A stretch of DNA of 64,000 nt, taken from positions 2,976,001 to 3,040,000 of the forward strand of contig NZ_BNEA01000015.1 in assembly GCF_016860525.1 (NCBI RefSeq), read 5' to 3'. Numbering within the stretch: position 1 is the stretch's first letter; each line of letters opens with the position of its first letter. Positions 44,054 through 52,461 of the stretch are shown here, piece after piece. The DNA comes from Streptomyces rubradiris (GTDB lineage: Bacteria; Actinomycetota; Actinomycetes; Streptomycetales; Streptomycetaceae). A program made the translations under genes and the position numbers. The notes below the pieces were generated by a model. The model did no database searches. It was given only the letters and a program-made list of their open reading frames with translations, and was not told where the DNA came from.

Positions 44054-45259
44054 TCAGACGCGGCCGAAGACCAGGGAGACGTTGTGTCCGCCGAAACCGA
44101 AGGAATTGGCGAGCGCGGTTTCCAGCCGGCCGCTGCGCGGTGCATCCCTGACGACGTCGAGTTCCACCTCGGGATCCACCTCGTCCAGATTGCGGATGGC
44201 CGGCACCGTGCCGTCGCGCAGCGCCAGGATCGCGGCGGCCGCGCCCATCGCCCCGGACGCGCCCAGCATGTGCCCGGTCATGGATTTCGTCGCCGTCACC
44301 ACCGGATGCGTTCCGATGGCCTGAGCGATCGCCCTGGCCTCTGCCAGATCACCCTGGGGTGTGGAGGTGGCATGGGCGTGCACATGGTTCACGTCACCGG
44401 GTCCGACGCCGGCATCGCGCAGGGACGCGGTCATGGCCCGGACCTGCCCGGGCACGTCGGACGCCGTGATGTGGGCGGCGCTCGAGCTGACACCCGCCCC
44501 GAGCACCGCGGCATGCGCGCGCGCCCCGCGAGCACGGGCGTGCTCCGCCCGTTCCAGCACGACGATCGTTCCGCCCTCGGCGAGGACGAACCCGTGGCGC
44601 CGGGCGTCGAAGGGGCGGCTGGCGTGGGCCGGATCGTCGTTCGCGGTCGACAGGGCCATCATCTGCGCGAAGCCGGTCAGCGGCAGCGGCAGGACGCTGG
44701 CCTCCACGCCACCCGCCACCACCACGTCGGCGCGGCCCGCGCGGATCAGGTCCAGCCCGAGCGCGATCGCCTCCGCGCCGGACGCGCAGGCACTGACCGG
44801 GGCGTGGGCGCCGGCCTGCGCGCCCAGGTCCATGCTGATCCAGGCCGCGGGCCCGTTCGCCATCAGCATGGGCACGGTGTGCGGGGAGACCCGGCGCGGA
44901 CCCTTGGCGGCCAGCAGGTCGTTCTGGGCGAGGAGCGAGGTGACACCCCCGATGCCCGTGCCCACGGCCACCGCGAGGCGCTCCGGGTCGACGTCGGGTG
45001 AGCCGGCGTCGCGCCAGGCCTCCCGCGCGGCGACCAGCCCCGTCTGTTCGGCCCGGTCCAGGCGGCGGGCCTCGGTGCGGTCAAGGGAGTCAGCGGGGTC
45101 CGCCGTGAGGCGCGCGGCGATACGCACGGGGAGCCCTTCGGCCCATTTCTCGTCGATGTACGCGACCCCGTTGGCACCGGCCTGCATCGCGGCCCAGGTG
45201 CTCGCCATGCCAGCGCCGATCGGCGTCAGGGCGCCCAGGCCCGTTACCCATACGTCCAC
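44054..45259 (-). CDS. FabF-type beta-ketoacyl-ACP synthase, candidate self-resistance copy 2
   Basis: 401 residues from GTG 45259 (VDVWVTGLGALTPIG) with GAGGAA ~10 bases upstream; the long upstream extension of the frame is not family-like. Active-site set: PVSACASGAEAIALG (Cys), VHAHATSTPQGDLAE (His), TKSMTGHMLGASG (His), NSFGFGGHNVSLVF. It closely parallels FabF copy 1 (29848-31062), sharing for example RTEAR.LDR.EQ, VPMLM.NGPAAW.SMDLGA and LIR.GRADVVVAGGVEA. It is probably the first gene of the PKS operon (75 bases before the P450). A resistant KASII inside an operon for an antibiotic that inhibits KASII is the expected arrangement; a chain-elongating role is the alternative. Confidence 0.85.
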   Translation of the reverse strand: MDVWVTGLGALTPIGAGMASTWAAMQAGANGVAYIDEKWAEGLPVRIAARLTADPADSLDRTEARRLDRAEQTGLVAAREAWRDAGSPDVDPERLAVAVGTGIGGVTSLLAQNDLLAAKGPRRVSPHTVPMLMANGPAAWISMDLGAQAGAHAPVSACASGAEAIALGLDLIRAGRADVVVAGGVEASVLPLPLTGFAQMMALSTANDDPAHASRPFDARRHGFVLAEGGTIVVLERAEHARARGARAHAAVLGAGVSSSAAHITASDVPGQVRAMTASLRDAGVGPGDVNHVHAHATSTPQGDLAEARAIAQAIGTHPVVTATKSMTGHMLGASGAMGAAAAILALRDGTVPAIRNLDEVDPEVELDVVRDAPRSGRLETALANSFGFGGHNVSLVFGRV

Positions 45260-45491
45260 CGTCTTTACTTCCTCATCGCTTTCGTTTTGTTGCGTGGACC
45301 GGGTTGCCCGGCGTAAGCGAGACGCATTTCTCGGCGGCTCGTCCGACAGGAGGGAAGTGCGGCCGGAAGGGGCTGCGCGCGGGTGAGTGGCCGATCCATG
45401 TTTGCCGGGTGAAGGCGCCCCGCATGGCCCGCACGCTAACCAACCGTTGATCCGCATCGCAACCTTCCTACTTTTGCGGCCTGTTGGCGCA

Positions 45492-45514
45492 TAGGGGGGT
45501 GCCTTACCCCCCTA
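45492..45514. promoter_or_regulatory. Inverted G6/C6 motif in the divergent FabF2-LAL regulator promoter region
   Basis: TAGGGGGGT, loop GCCTT, then ACCCCCCTA: a perfect 9-bp inverted repeat. It lies in the 477-base gap (45260-45736) between the PKS operon and the LuxR-family gene, which shows no other gene. A related spaced motif occurs at 51522-51582. Candidate operator for the cluster regulator. Confidence 0.5.
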
Positions 45515-45736
45515 TTTGCCGGGTGGTTGGCCATGGTTCCGCATAAGGGTGCGCAGTCCGGCCATGCGGCGGGCGCGGTCACCTCGTTCCGGTCCGTGGT
45601 CCCAAGTCGCTCTGCCGAGGCGGAAGGCGGCCACGGCGGCCGGAAGCGGGAGAGAGCGCAGCATGATTTGATCTATCCGCGCACGACGTGTGGATGGCCG
45701 AAAACCCGGCCGTCCAGGAGGGAGCTGAGGTCCGCC

Positions 45737-48316
45737 GTGGAGACGGCAGAGCGGTGCAGGGCACAACGCCTTCTTGACGGCCTGTGGCAACAGGCGAGTG
45801 CGGGTAGGGGGCAGGCTGCACTCGTCCTCGGTCCCCCTGGGGCGGGCAAGAGCTCACTCGCCTCGCACGTCCGGGCGCGTGCGGAGAGATCGGGCGCGGT
45901 CGTCGTGAGCGCCGTGGCCTCCGCGACGGAGCGTTCGTTCGCCTTCGGGCTCGTCAGCCAGCTCCTTGCCGGCCTGGGCCGTTCCCCGGCCGCGCTCGCG
46001 GCGCTCCCCGAGGCGCCGAGCACGGCCGCCGGCGCCGTGTACGACACCGTGTCCGCGGCGGCCAAGCAGGCCCCCCTGATCGTGATCGTCGACGATGCCC
46101 ACCACATCGACGGCGAGAGCCTGCGGTGCCTGCTCCACGTCATCCAGCGGGTGGAGTCCCTGCGGGTCCTGCTCCTGCTCACCGCCCGCTCCGACCTGCC
46201 CGAGGACAACCTCGCGCTGACCGCCGAGTACGTACGCAATCCCCGGTGTTCCCTGATCACCCTGGCAGCCCTGTGCACGGCGTGCACCGAGGAGATGATC
46301 GCCGAACGTCTGGGCCGGGGCCCGGCTCACCGTGCGGCACCTGTCTGGCAGCAGGCCGCCGGCGGCAGTCCGCTGCTGCTCCAGGCGCTCGCCGCGGACT
46401 GGTCCACCCGTGAGGTGGCCGCCAGGCCGGCAGCCCCGGCGGCCGGCGCGCCGACCGTGCCGCCGGAGGACGGGGATCCGGCCGAGCCGCCGGAGGACGG
46501 AAGGGCCGTACGGTTCGCCGTCCAGTACATTCACGACCTGCTGACCGAGGACGTCCTGCGCACCGCGCGGGCTCTCGCCGTCCTGGGCGACGCGGCGACC
46601 ACGGAACGGGTGGAGCGGCTGCTCCACATGCTCGGCATGTCCGCCAGCGAGGCCGTGCGCGCCCGCGGTGTCCTGGAGGCCGCGGGTCTGACCGACGGGA
46701 CCCACTACCGCCTGGCGGCCTCTCGCCTGGTGGTCCTGGACAGCACACCGGCCGAGGAGCGGGAACTGCTGCACCGCACCGCCGCCCAGGTGCTGCGGGA
46801 GAGCAAGGCGGATCTGACCGAGGTGGCCGGTCACCTGGTACAGACGCGCCCCCTGCACGAGGACTGGGCGGTCATCGCGCTGCGGGAAGCCGGCGCTCAG
46901 GCCCTGCACGACCAGGACGCCGAGCGGGCCATCACGTTCCTCCGGGCCGCCTACGCGGCGTGTGCCGACGGTCCGCTGCGTGCGACGGTCATGGCCGAAC
47001 TGGCGCAGGCGGAATGGGAGGTGGACCCGGGCGCGGTGCGCTGGTACCTGACCGATCTGCTGGACGATCACCGCGCCGGGCGCCTGAGCCGGAAGCACAG
47101 TGTTCTGCTCGTCGTGTATCTGCTGTGGTCGGGACGGCCCCAGGAGGCGGACGAGATCCTCGCCGACCTCGATGCCGCGCCAGGTGAGTGCACCGACGAG
47201 TTGCAGGCCCGCCTGCACGCACTGCACGTGTGGTTCGCGTACTTCTACCCGACCTTCGGCACCCGGTACCACCACGGCCCCCCGGTGTCCGGGCCCGACC
47301 CCGGCCAGAGCGTCGTGTCCGTCGACCCGCACCGCGACGGAGCCCTCATCCTCACCTCGCTGCTCACCAACGGCCCGACCGAGGAGGCACGTGACGCGGC
47401 CGAGCGGCTTCTGCAGGCCCTGATACCGCACAACCCGCCGGTGGCTCCGGCGATGGCCGCGCTGATCGCCCTCATCCGTGCGGCACGTTTGGAGCGGGCT
47501 GCCGAGTGGTGCGAGGCACTCGTGGCGGATCACACGCGGCGCACCCCCACCGCGCAGGCGCTTCTGCTGGCCTCCAGCGCGATCCTGGAGAGCTGGCTGG
47601 GCAACTTCACGACGGCGCGGGAGCGTGCGGAACAGGCGCTCGGCCTGCTCCCCGCGGCCGCGTGGGGCGTCGCCATCGGTCTGCCCCTGTCCGCGAAGGT
47701 GCTGGCGTGTACCGCCCTCGGGGACGCCGAGGCGTCGGCCGCGTGTTTCCGGATCCCGGTCCCTCATCTGATGTTCCAGACGCTGCCCGGTCTGCACTAC
47801 CTCCAGGCCCGCGGCCGGCACCATCTGTCCGAGGGCCGCTACCGGGCGGCGCTCGGTGACTTCTATGCCTGCAGGGACCTGATGGTGGCCTGGAAGCTCA
47901 ACGTCTCCGTGTTCACGGCCTGGCGCGTGTACGCGGCGGAGGCGCAGATCGCCCTGGGAGACCTGGCGGAAGCGGACCGGCTGCTGAACGAGGAACTGGG
48001 TCAGCCGGACGCCGGGAGCCCGTGGCTGCGCGAGCAGGCACGTCTCCTGCACGAGCGGCTCCGCAGCGCGCGGGCACGGGCCGTGTCGGGCGGGGCGGCA
48101 CCCGACGCCGACGTGCCGGTGAGGCTGAGCAAGGCGGAGCACCGGGTCGCCCGGCTGGTCTGCGAGGGGCTGACCAACCGGGAGATCGCCGCCCGGCTGT
48201 GTGTCACGCCCAGCACAGTCGAGCAGCATCTCACCCGGGTCTACCGGAAGCTGGGGGTCCGGGGCAGAGCCGCCGTGCCGGTGGCGCTCAGCCGTTTCGA
48301 GTCGCGCCGGAGCTGA
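45737..48316 (+). CDS. Large ATP-binding LuxR-family (LAL) cluster regulator
   Basis: 859 residues from GTG 45737, GAGG 6 bases upstream; earlier in-frame starts add only Arg/Gly-rich sequence. N-terminal AAA-type ATPase: Walker A LGPPGAGKSS and Walker B LIVIVDDAHHID. The long middle is helical, TPR-like. The C-terminal LuxR helix-turn-helix is LSKAEHRVARLVCEGLTNRE, then IAARLCVTPSTVEQHLTRVY. LAL regulators usually activate their own biosynthetic clusters. It is divergent from the PKS operon across the region with the G6/C6 palindrome, and ends 29 bases inside the convergent dehydrogenase gene. It is the only regulator in the cluster and so probably the pathway activator. Confidence 0.9.
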   Translation: METAERCRAQRLLDGLWQQASAGRGQAALVLGPPGAGKSSLASHVRARAERSGAVVVSAVASATERSFAFGLVSQLLAGLGRSPAALAALPEAPSTAAGAVYDTVSAAAKQAPLIVIVDDAHHIDGESLRCLLHVIQRVESLRVLLLLTARSDLPEDNLALTAEYVRNPRCSLITLAALCTACTEEMIAERLGRGPAHRAAPVWQQAAGGSPLLLQALAADWSTREVAARPAAPAAGAPTVPPEDGDPAEPPEDGRAVRFAVQYIHDLLTEDVLRTARALAVLGDAATTERVERLLHMLGMSASEAVRARGVLEAAGLTDGTHYRLAASRLVVLDSTPAEERELLHRTAAQVLRESKADLTEVAGHLVQTRPLHEDWAVIALREAGAQALHDQDAERAITFLRAAYAACADGPLRATVMAELAQAEWEVDPGAVRWYLTDLLDDHRAGRLSRKHSVLLVVYLLWSGRPQEADEILADLDAAPGECTDELQARLHALHVWFAYFYPTFGTRYHHGPPVSGPDPGQSVVSVDPHRDGALILTSLLTNGPTEEARDAAERLLQALIPHNPPVAPAMAALIALIRAARLERAAEWCEALVADHTRRTPTAQALLLASSAILESWLGNFTTARERAEQALGLLPAAAWGVAIGLPLSAKVLACTALGDAEASAACFRIPVPHLMFQTLPGLHYLQARGRHHLSEGRYRAALGDFYACRDLMVAWKLNVSVFTAWRVYAAEAQIALGDLAEADRLLNEELGQPDAGSPWLREQARLLHERLRSARARAVSGGAAPDADVPVRLSKAEHRVARLVCEGLTNREIAARLCVTPSTVEQHLTRVYRKLGVRGRAAVPVALSRFESRRS

Positions 48317-50063
48317 CCCGTTCCCGGGGCCCGCGTATCCCCCGTCCCGACTTGTGTCCCAGGAAGCCCTGCTCGACCAACTCCTCTACGAGTACGGGGG
48401 GTTCGTACCCGGATTTCGGGAACTCCGTGTCCAGGCAGCGCAGGATGGCGAGGGAGACGTCCAACCCGATGCTGTCGAGCAACGTGAAGGGGCCCATGGG
48501 GTAACCGAAGCCGCGTTCCATCGCTCCGTCGACGTCCGCGGCGTCCACCGCGTGCTCGTCCAGCAGCCGCACCGCGTCGGCGAGGTACGGGAAGAGCAGG
48601 TGGTTGACGATGAACCCGGCCCGGTCGGGGCATGCCACGGCGACCTTGCCGAGCGTGCCGCAGAACGCGTGCGCGACATCGACGGCACGCTCTCCCGTGG
48701 CCGGGGTGCGGACCAGTTCCACCAGCTTCATCACCGGCGCGGGATTGAAGAAGTGCAGGCCGAGCGTGTCCTCCGGCCGTCCCGCCGGTTCCGTGCAGGC
48801 GGCGACCGGCAGGCTGGACGTCGTCGTGGCGAGCAGCGCGCCGGGCCGGCACACCCTGCCCAGCCGGGCGAAGAGGCTGCGCTTCAGCAGGAGGTCCTCC
48901 GCGACGGCCTCTATCACCAGGTCACAGTCGGCGAGAGCGACCATGTCGTCGGCGGTCGTCAGGCAGGCGCGGGCCTGTGCCTCGCCCGCCGGCGTGACCT
49001 TGCCCCGCCGTACCGCCTTGGCCAGTGACTTCTCGATGAAGGCCAGGGACGCGCTGGCCTTTTGCGGGCTGCGGGCGACCAGCGTGGTCCGGAACCCCGC
49101 CACCGCGCAGGCCTCCGCGATGCCCCGCGCCATCGTGCCGGAGCCGAGCACCCCCACGTGCTCGAGAGGCGCTGCCGGTGAACCGCCGTGGACGCGAGGG
49201 GCGTCCGCTGCGGCGATCCGGCGACCGGTGTCGTCGTAGCGGTAGAAACCCTGGCCGCTCTTCCGGCCGAGCGTGCCGCGGTCGAGCATCGAGCTGAGCA
49301 GCGGGGCCGGCCGGTACCGGGCGTCACCGGTGCGCTCGCACAGCGCGGTGAGGCCGGCGTGCACCTCGTCCACGCCCAGTTCGTCGATGAGCTGCAGGGG
49401 GCCGGACGGCAGTCCGCAGCCGAGCCGCATGGCGGTGTCGATGTCCTGGGCGGCGGCGAAGCCCTGCGCGACCATCACGGCGGCACGGTTGACGAAAGCG
49501 TGGACGAGTCCGGTGGCGAGCCCGCCTGCCTGGACCTCGACGGCGGCGGGTTCGAGGCCGAGAGCCGCCGTGAGTTCCCTCGCCGCGCTGATCGCGTCAT
49601 CTGAGGTCAGCGAGGTGGGCACCACGTCCGCACGGCCCCCCGCCGCAGGCGGCCTGAGCAGGCGCAGACCGACGGTTCGCTCCGGCCGCCGGGACGCGGT
49701 GGCGAGGCGGAACAGCGGCAGCGAGGCGGTCGTCGTGAGGAACACGGTGGTGCCGGCGCAGACCCCGTGCAGCCGGTGCAGCAGAGTGCTCTTGACCGCC
49801 AGGTCCTCGTCCACGGCCTCGATCACGAGGTCGGCCTCGGCCAGGGAGCCGATGTCGGCCGTCAGGGTCGGCGGCGGCCGGTCGAAGGCGCCGCCTTCCC
49901 CGCGCGCCTTGACGCGCCGCTCGACCCTGGCCAGTACGTCGAGGTCGCGGTCCACGCCGACGACCCGACAGCCCGCCTCGCTCAGCAGGCCCAGCAGGGC
50001 CTCTCCGACGGTCCCGAGTCCCACGACTCCGACGACCGTTTCTTCCACCGTCTTGCGGTGCAC
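48288..50063 (-). CDS. Tandem-domain 3-hydroxyacyl-CoA dehydrogenase
   Basis: 591 residues from GTG 50063. Two 3-hydroxyacyl-CoA dehydrogenase units are fused in tandem. The C-terminal unit (~310-591) is canonical: VGVLGSGTMARGIAEACAVA for NAD, LHFFNPAPVMKLVELV with the catalytic His, and DRAGFIVNHLLFPYL. The N-terminal unit (~10-305) keeps the NAD motif VVGVVGLGTVGEALLGLL but has LRLLRPPAAGG in place of HFFNP, so it has lost the catalytic His and may be structural. The likely reaction is acetoacetyl-CoA to 3-hydroxybutyryl-CoA, feeding crotonyl-CoA to the reductase gene 34 bases upstream in the same operon. No crotonase is seen in the cluster. The 3' end overlaps the regulator gene tail-to-tail. 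Confidence 0.85.
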   Translation of the reverse strand: MHRKTVEETVVGVVGLGTVGEALLGLLSEAGCRVVGVDRDLDVLARVERRVKARGEGGAFDRPPPTLTADIGSLAEADLVIEAVDEDLAVKSTLLHRLHGVCAGTTVFLTTTASLPLFRLATASRRPERTVGLRLLRPPAAGGRADVVPTSLTSDDAISAARELTAALGLEPAAVEVQAGGLATGLVHAFVNRAAVMVAQGFAAAQDIDTAMRLGCGLPSGPLQLIDELGVDEVHAGLTALCERTGDARYRPAPLLSSMLDRGTLGRKSGQGFYRYDDTGRRIAAADAPRVHGGSPAAPLEHVGVLGSGTMARGIAEACAVAGFRTTLVARSPQKASASLAFIEKSLAKAVRRGKVTPAGEAQARACLTTADDMVALADCDLVIEAVAEDLLLKRSLFARLGRVCRPGALLATTTSSLPVAACTEPAGRPEDTLGLHFFNPAPVMKLVELVRTPATGERAVDVAHAFCGTLGKVAVACPDRAGFIVNHLLFPYLADAVRLLDEHAVDAADVDGAMERGFGYPMGPFTLLDSIGLDVSLAILRCLDTEFPKSGYEPPVLVEELVEQGFLGHKSGRGIRGPRERVSSGATRNG

Positions 50064-50097
50064 GCTCTTCTTACCTCTCGTGCTGCCGTGTACCAGG

Positions 50098-51432
50098 TCA
50101 GACCCGGAACCGGTTGATGGCGTCGATGTGCCGCGCGCGCATCTCGTGGTCGCGCACGCCCAGGCCCTCCTCGGGGGCGAGGCACAGGACGCCGACCTTG
50201 CCCTGGTGCAGGTTGCGGTGGACGTCGTAGGCCGCCTGGCCGGTGTCCTCAAGGGAGTACGTCTTCGACAGGGTCGGGTGGATCTTGCCCTTGGCGATCA
50301 GGCGGTTGGCCTCGTACGCCTCGCGGTAGTTGGCGAAGTGCGAGCCGATGATCCGCTTCAGGGACATCCACAGGTAGCGGTTGTCGTACTCGTGCATGTA
50401 GCCCGAGGTGGAGGCGCAGGTGGTGATGGTGCCGCCCTTGCGGGTGACGTAGACGGAGGCGCCGAAGGTCTCGCGGCCGGGGTGCTCGAAGACGATGTCG
50501 ATGTCCTCGCCGCCGGTGAGTTCGCGGATGCGCTTGCCGAACCGCTTCCACTCCTTGGGGTCCTGGGTGTGCTCGTCCTTCCAGAACCTGTAGCCCTCGG
50601 CGTTGCGGTCTATGATCAGCTCGGCGCCCATCGAGCGGCAGATCTCCGCCTTCTCCGGGGAGGAGACGACACAGATCGGGTTGGCGCCGCCGGCCAGCGC
50701 GAACTGGGTCGCGTACGAGCCGAGTCCGCCGCTCGCGCCCCAGATCAGGACGTTGTCGCCCTGCTTCATGGCCGCGCCGTTGCGGGACACCAGCTGCCGG
50801 TACGCGGTGGAGTTCACCAGGCCCGGGGCCGCCGCCTCCTCCCAGGTCAGGTGCTTGGGCTTGGGCATCAGCTGGTTGGTCTTCACCAGCGCTATCTCGG
50901 CGAGGCCGCCGAAGTTGGTCTCGAAGCCCCAGATGCGCTGCTCGGGGTCGAGCATCGTGTCGTCGTGGCCGTCGGGCGACTCCAGCTCGACGCTCAGGCA
51001 GTGCGCGACGACCTCGTCGCCGGGCTTCCAGGCGTTGACGCCCGGGCCGGTGCGCAGGACGACGCCGGCCAGGTCGGAGCCGATGACGTGGTACGGCAGG
51101 TCGTGCCGCGCGGTCAGCGGCGAGAGCTTGCCGTAACGCTCCAGGAAGGCGAACGTCGGCACCGGCTCGAAGATCGAGGTCCACACGGAGTTGTAGTTCA
51201 CCGAGGAGGCCATGACGGCCACCAGGGCCTCGCCCGGGCCCAGCTCCGGCACCGGGACGTCCATGACGTGAAGGGATTTCCGTGGATCCTTCACCCGCGA
51301 GTCCACGCCGTCGAACATTCCGACGTCCTCGCGACGGATGACCACGCCCCGATAGCTGTCCGGAAGGGGCAGTGCCGCGTAGTCGCCGGGCGTTGCCGTA
51401 CCGGAGAGGACGGCATCGACTATTTCCTTCAC
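50098..51432 (-). CDS. ccr: Crotonyl-CoA carboxylase/reductase
   Basis: 444 residues from GTG 51432 with GGAGG upstream; ATG 51474 lacks a site. A medium-chain dehydrogenase with the CCR hallmarks: SSVNYNSVWTSIFEPVPTF, GSDLAGVVLRTGPGVNAWKP, LIWGASGGLGSYATQFALAG for NADPH, and FEHPGRETFGASVYVTRKGG. CCR reductively carboxylates crotonyl-CoA to ethylmalonyl-CoA, an extender unit for PKS. With the hydroxyacyl-CoA dehydrogenase just downstream it forms a supply pair. This points to an ethyl branch in the product, as in thiotetromycin-type thiotetronates. Divergent from the thioesterase-to-amidotransferase operon across a 257-base region with C5/G5 motifs. Confidence 0.93.
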   Translation of the reverse strand: MKEIVDAVLSGTATPGDYAALPLPDSYRGVVIRREDVGMFDGVDSRVKDPRKSLHVMDVPVPELGPGEALVAVMASSVNYNSVWTSIFEPVPTFAFLERYGKLSPLTARHDLPYHVIGSDLAGVVLRTGPGVNAWKPGDEVVAHCLSVELESPDGHDDTMLDPEQRIWGFETNFGGLAEIALVKTNQLMPKPKHLTWEEAAAPGLVNSTAYRQLVSRNGAAMKQGDNVLIWGASGGLGSYATQFALAGGANPICVVSSPEKAEICRSMGAELIIDRNAEGYRFWKDEHTQDPKEWKRFGKRIRELTGGEDIDIVFEHPGRETFGASVYVTRKGGTITTCASTSGYMHEYDNRYLWMSLKRIIGSHFANYREAYEANRLIAKGKIHPTLSKTYSLEDTGQAAYDVHRNLHQGKVGVLCLAPEEGLGVRDHEMRARHIDAINRFRV

Positions 51433-51521
51433 GTGGGTTTCCTCCCGAGGCTGGCACGACGGTGGATATTGCACCCGTATATGACCGGGTCGACCCTAGA
51501 GAAAGCCCGGCTCCCGGGGCA

Positions 51522-51590
51522 ACCCCCTAAAAAGGCGGCCAGGGTCTTTGAGGGGGCCCTACGCGCCTGGTCAAAAGGGGGTAGGGGATT
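51522..51590. promoter_or_regulatory. C5/G5 motifs in the ccr-thioesterase divergent promoter region
   Basis: ACCCCCT (51522-51528) followed by AAAAA, and AAAAGGGGGTAGGGG (51573-51587), are in inverted orientation, with AGGGGGCCCT between them. They resemble the perfect TAGGGGGGT/ACCCCCCTA palindrome beside the LAL gene. Candidate binding sites for the same regulator. Confidence 0.4.
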
Positions 51591-51689
51591 GTTGGCCCCT
51601 CACTCGCTCATGCATCATGGGGGACGCAGGCCGCCGCCCGATCCCGGCCGAATGCTTGCCCGACACAGTTCTTCTTGGAGAGGGAAAGA

Positions 51690-52448
51690 GTGGTTGACAG
51701 CCCCGTCGGCGCCGCCTCCTGGGTACGCCGGTTCCACCCTTCGTCCGAAGCAGAATTCCAGCTTCTCTGTTTCCCGCACTCGGGCGGATCCGCCAGCTTC
51801 TTCTTTCCCTTCTCCCGGGACCTGTCGCCGGCCATGGACGTCTGGGCCGTGCAGTACCCAGGCCGGCAGGACCGTCGCGCGGAGCCGAACATCCCGCACA
51901 TACACGAGCTCGCCGATCACATCGCCGAGAGCGTCGGCCCGCAACTCGACCGGCCATACGCGCTGTTCGGGCACAGCATGGGCGCCACCCTCGCCTACGA
52001 AGTCGCCCTGCGACTGCAGGAGGCGGGCCAGGAGCCCGAGACGCTCTTCGTATCCGGGCGTCCGGCCCCGCACCGTAACGTCGACACGGGACTGCACCGG
52101 CTCTCGGACAGCGAGATCGTCGATGACATACGCGCCCTGGACGGCACAGGTTCAGAAGTGTTCGGCGACGAGGAAGTACTCCGGATCATTCTTCCGGCGA
52201 TACGCAGCGACTATCACGCCGCGGAGACCTATCAGTATGTCGCCGGCCCCGTCCTGAACTGCCCACTCCGCGCCTTCACCGGCCTGTCCGATCCCCGGGT
52301 GGAGGTGAGCGAACTCCATCACTGGAGCCGTCACACCACCCAGTCGTTCCGGCTCGACGTGTTCTCCGGTGGCCATTTCTACCTCCTGGAAAACCACGAC
52401 GCGATCGTAAAGGAAATCCAGGGCGCCCTGCTCCCCGTATCACCCTGA
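51690..52448 (+). CDS. Type II (editing) thioesterase
   Basis: 252 residues from GTG 51690 (GGAGAGGG just upstream). Alpha/beta hydrolase of the GrsT/TEII type: LLCFPHSGGSASFFFPF at the oxyanion strand, YPGRQDR, ALFGHSMGATLAYEVAL with the catalytic Ser, and FSGGHFYLLE with the catalytic His. TEIIs remove stalled or misprimed acyl groups from carrier proteins. Here it would serve the KSQ/PKS/NRPS carriers, including an ACP primed by decarboxylation. It starts the plus-strand operon that continues with the KASIII gene 13 bases downstream. Confidence 0.92.
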   Translation: MVDSPVGAASWVRRFHPSSEAEFQLLCFPHSGGSASFFFPFSRDLSPAMDVWAVQYPGRQDRRAEPNIPHIHELADHIAESVGPQLDRPYALFGHSMGATLAYEVALRLQEAGQEPETLFVSGRPAPHRNVDTGLHRLSDSEIVDDIRALDGTGSEVFGDEEVLRIILPAIRSDYHAAETYQYVAGPVLNCPLRAFTGLSDPRVEVSELHHWSRHTTQSFRLDVFSGGHFYLLENHDAIVKEIQGALLPVSP

Positions 52449-52461
52449 AGGACTGGACGTA

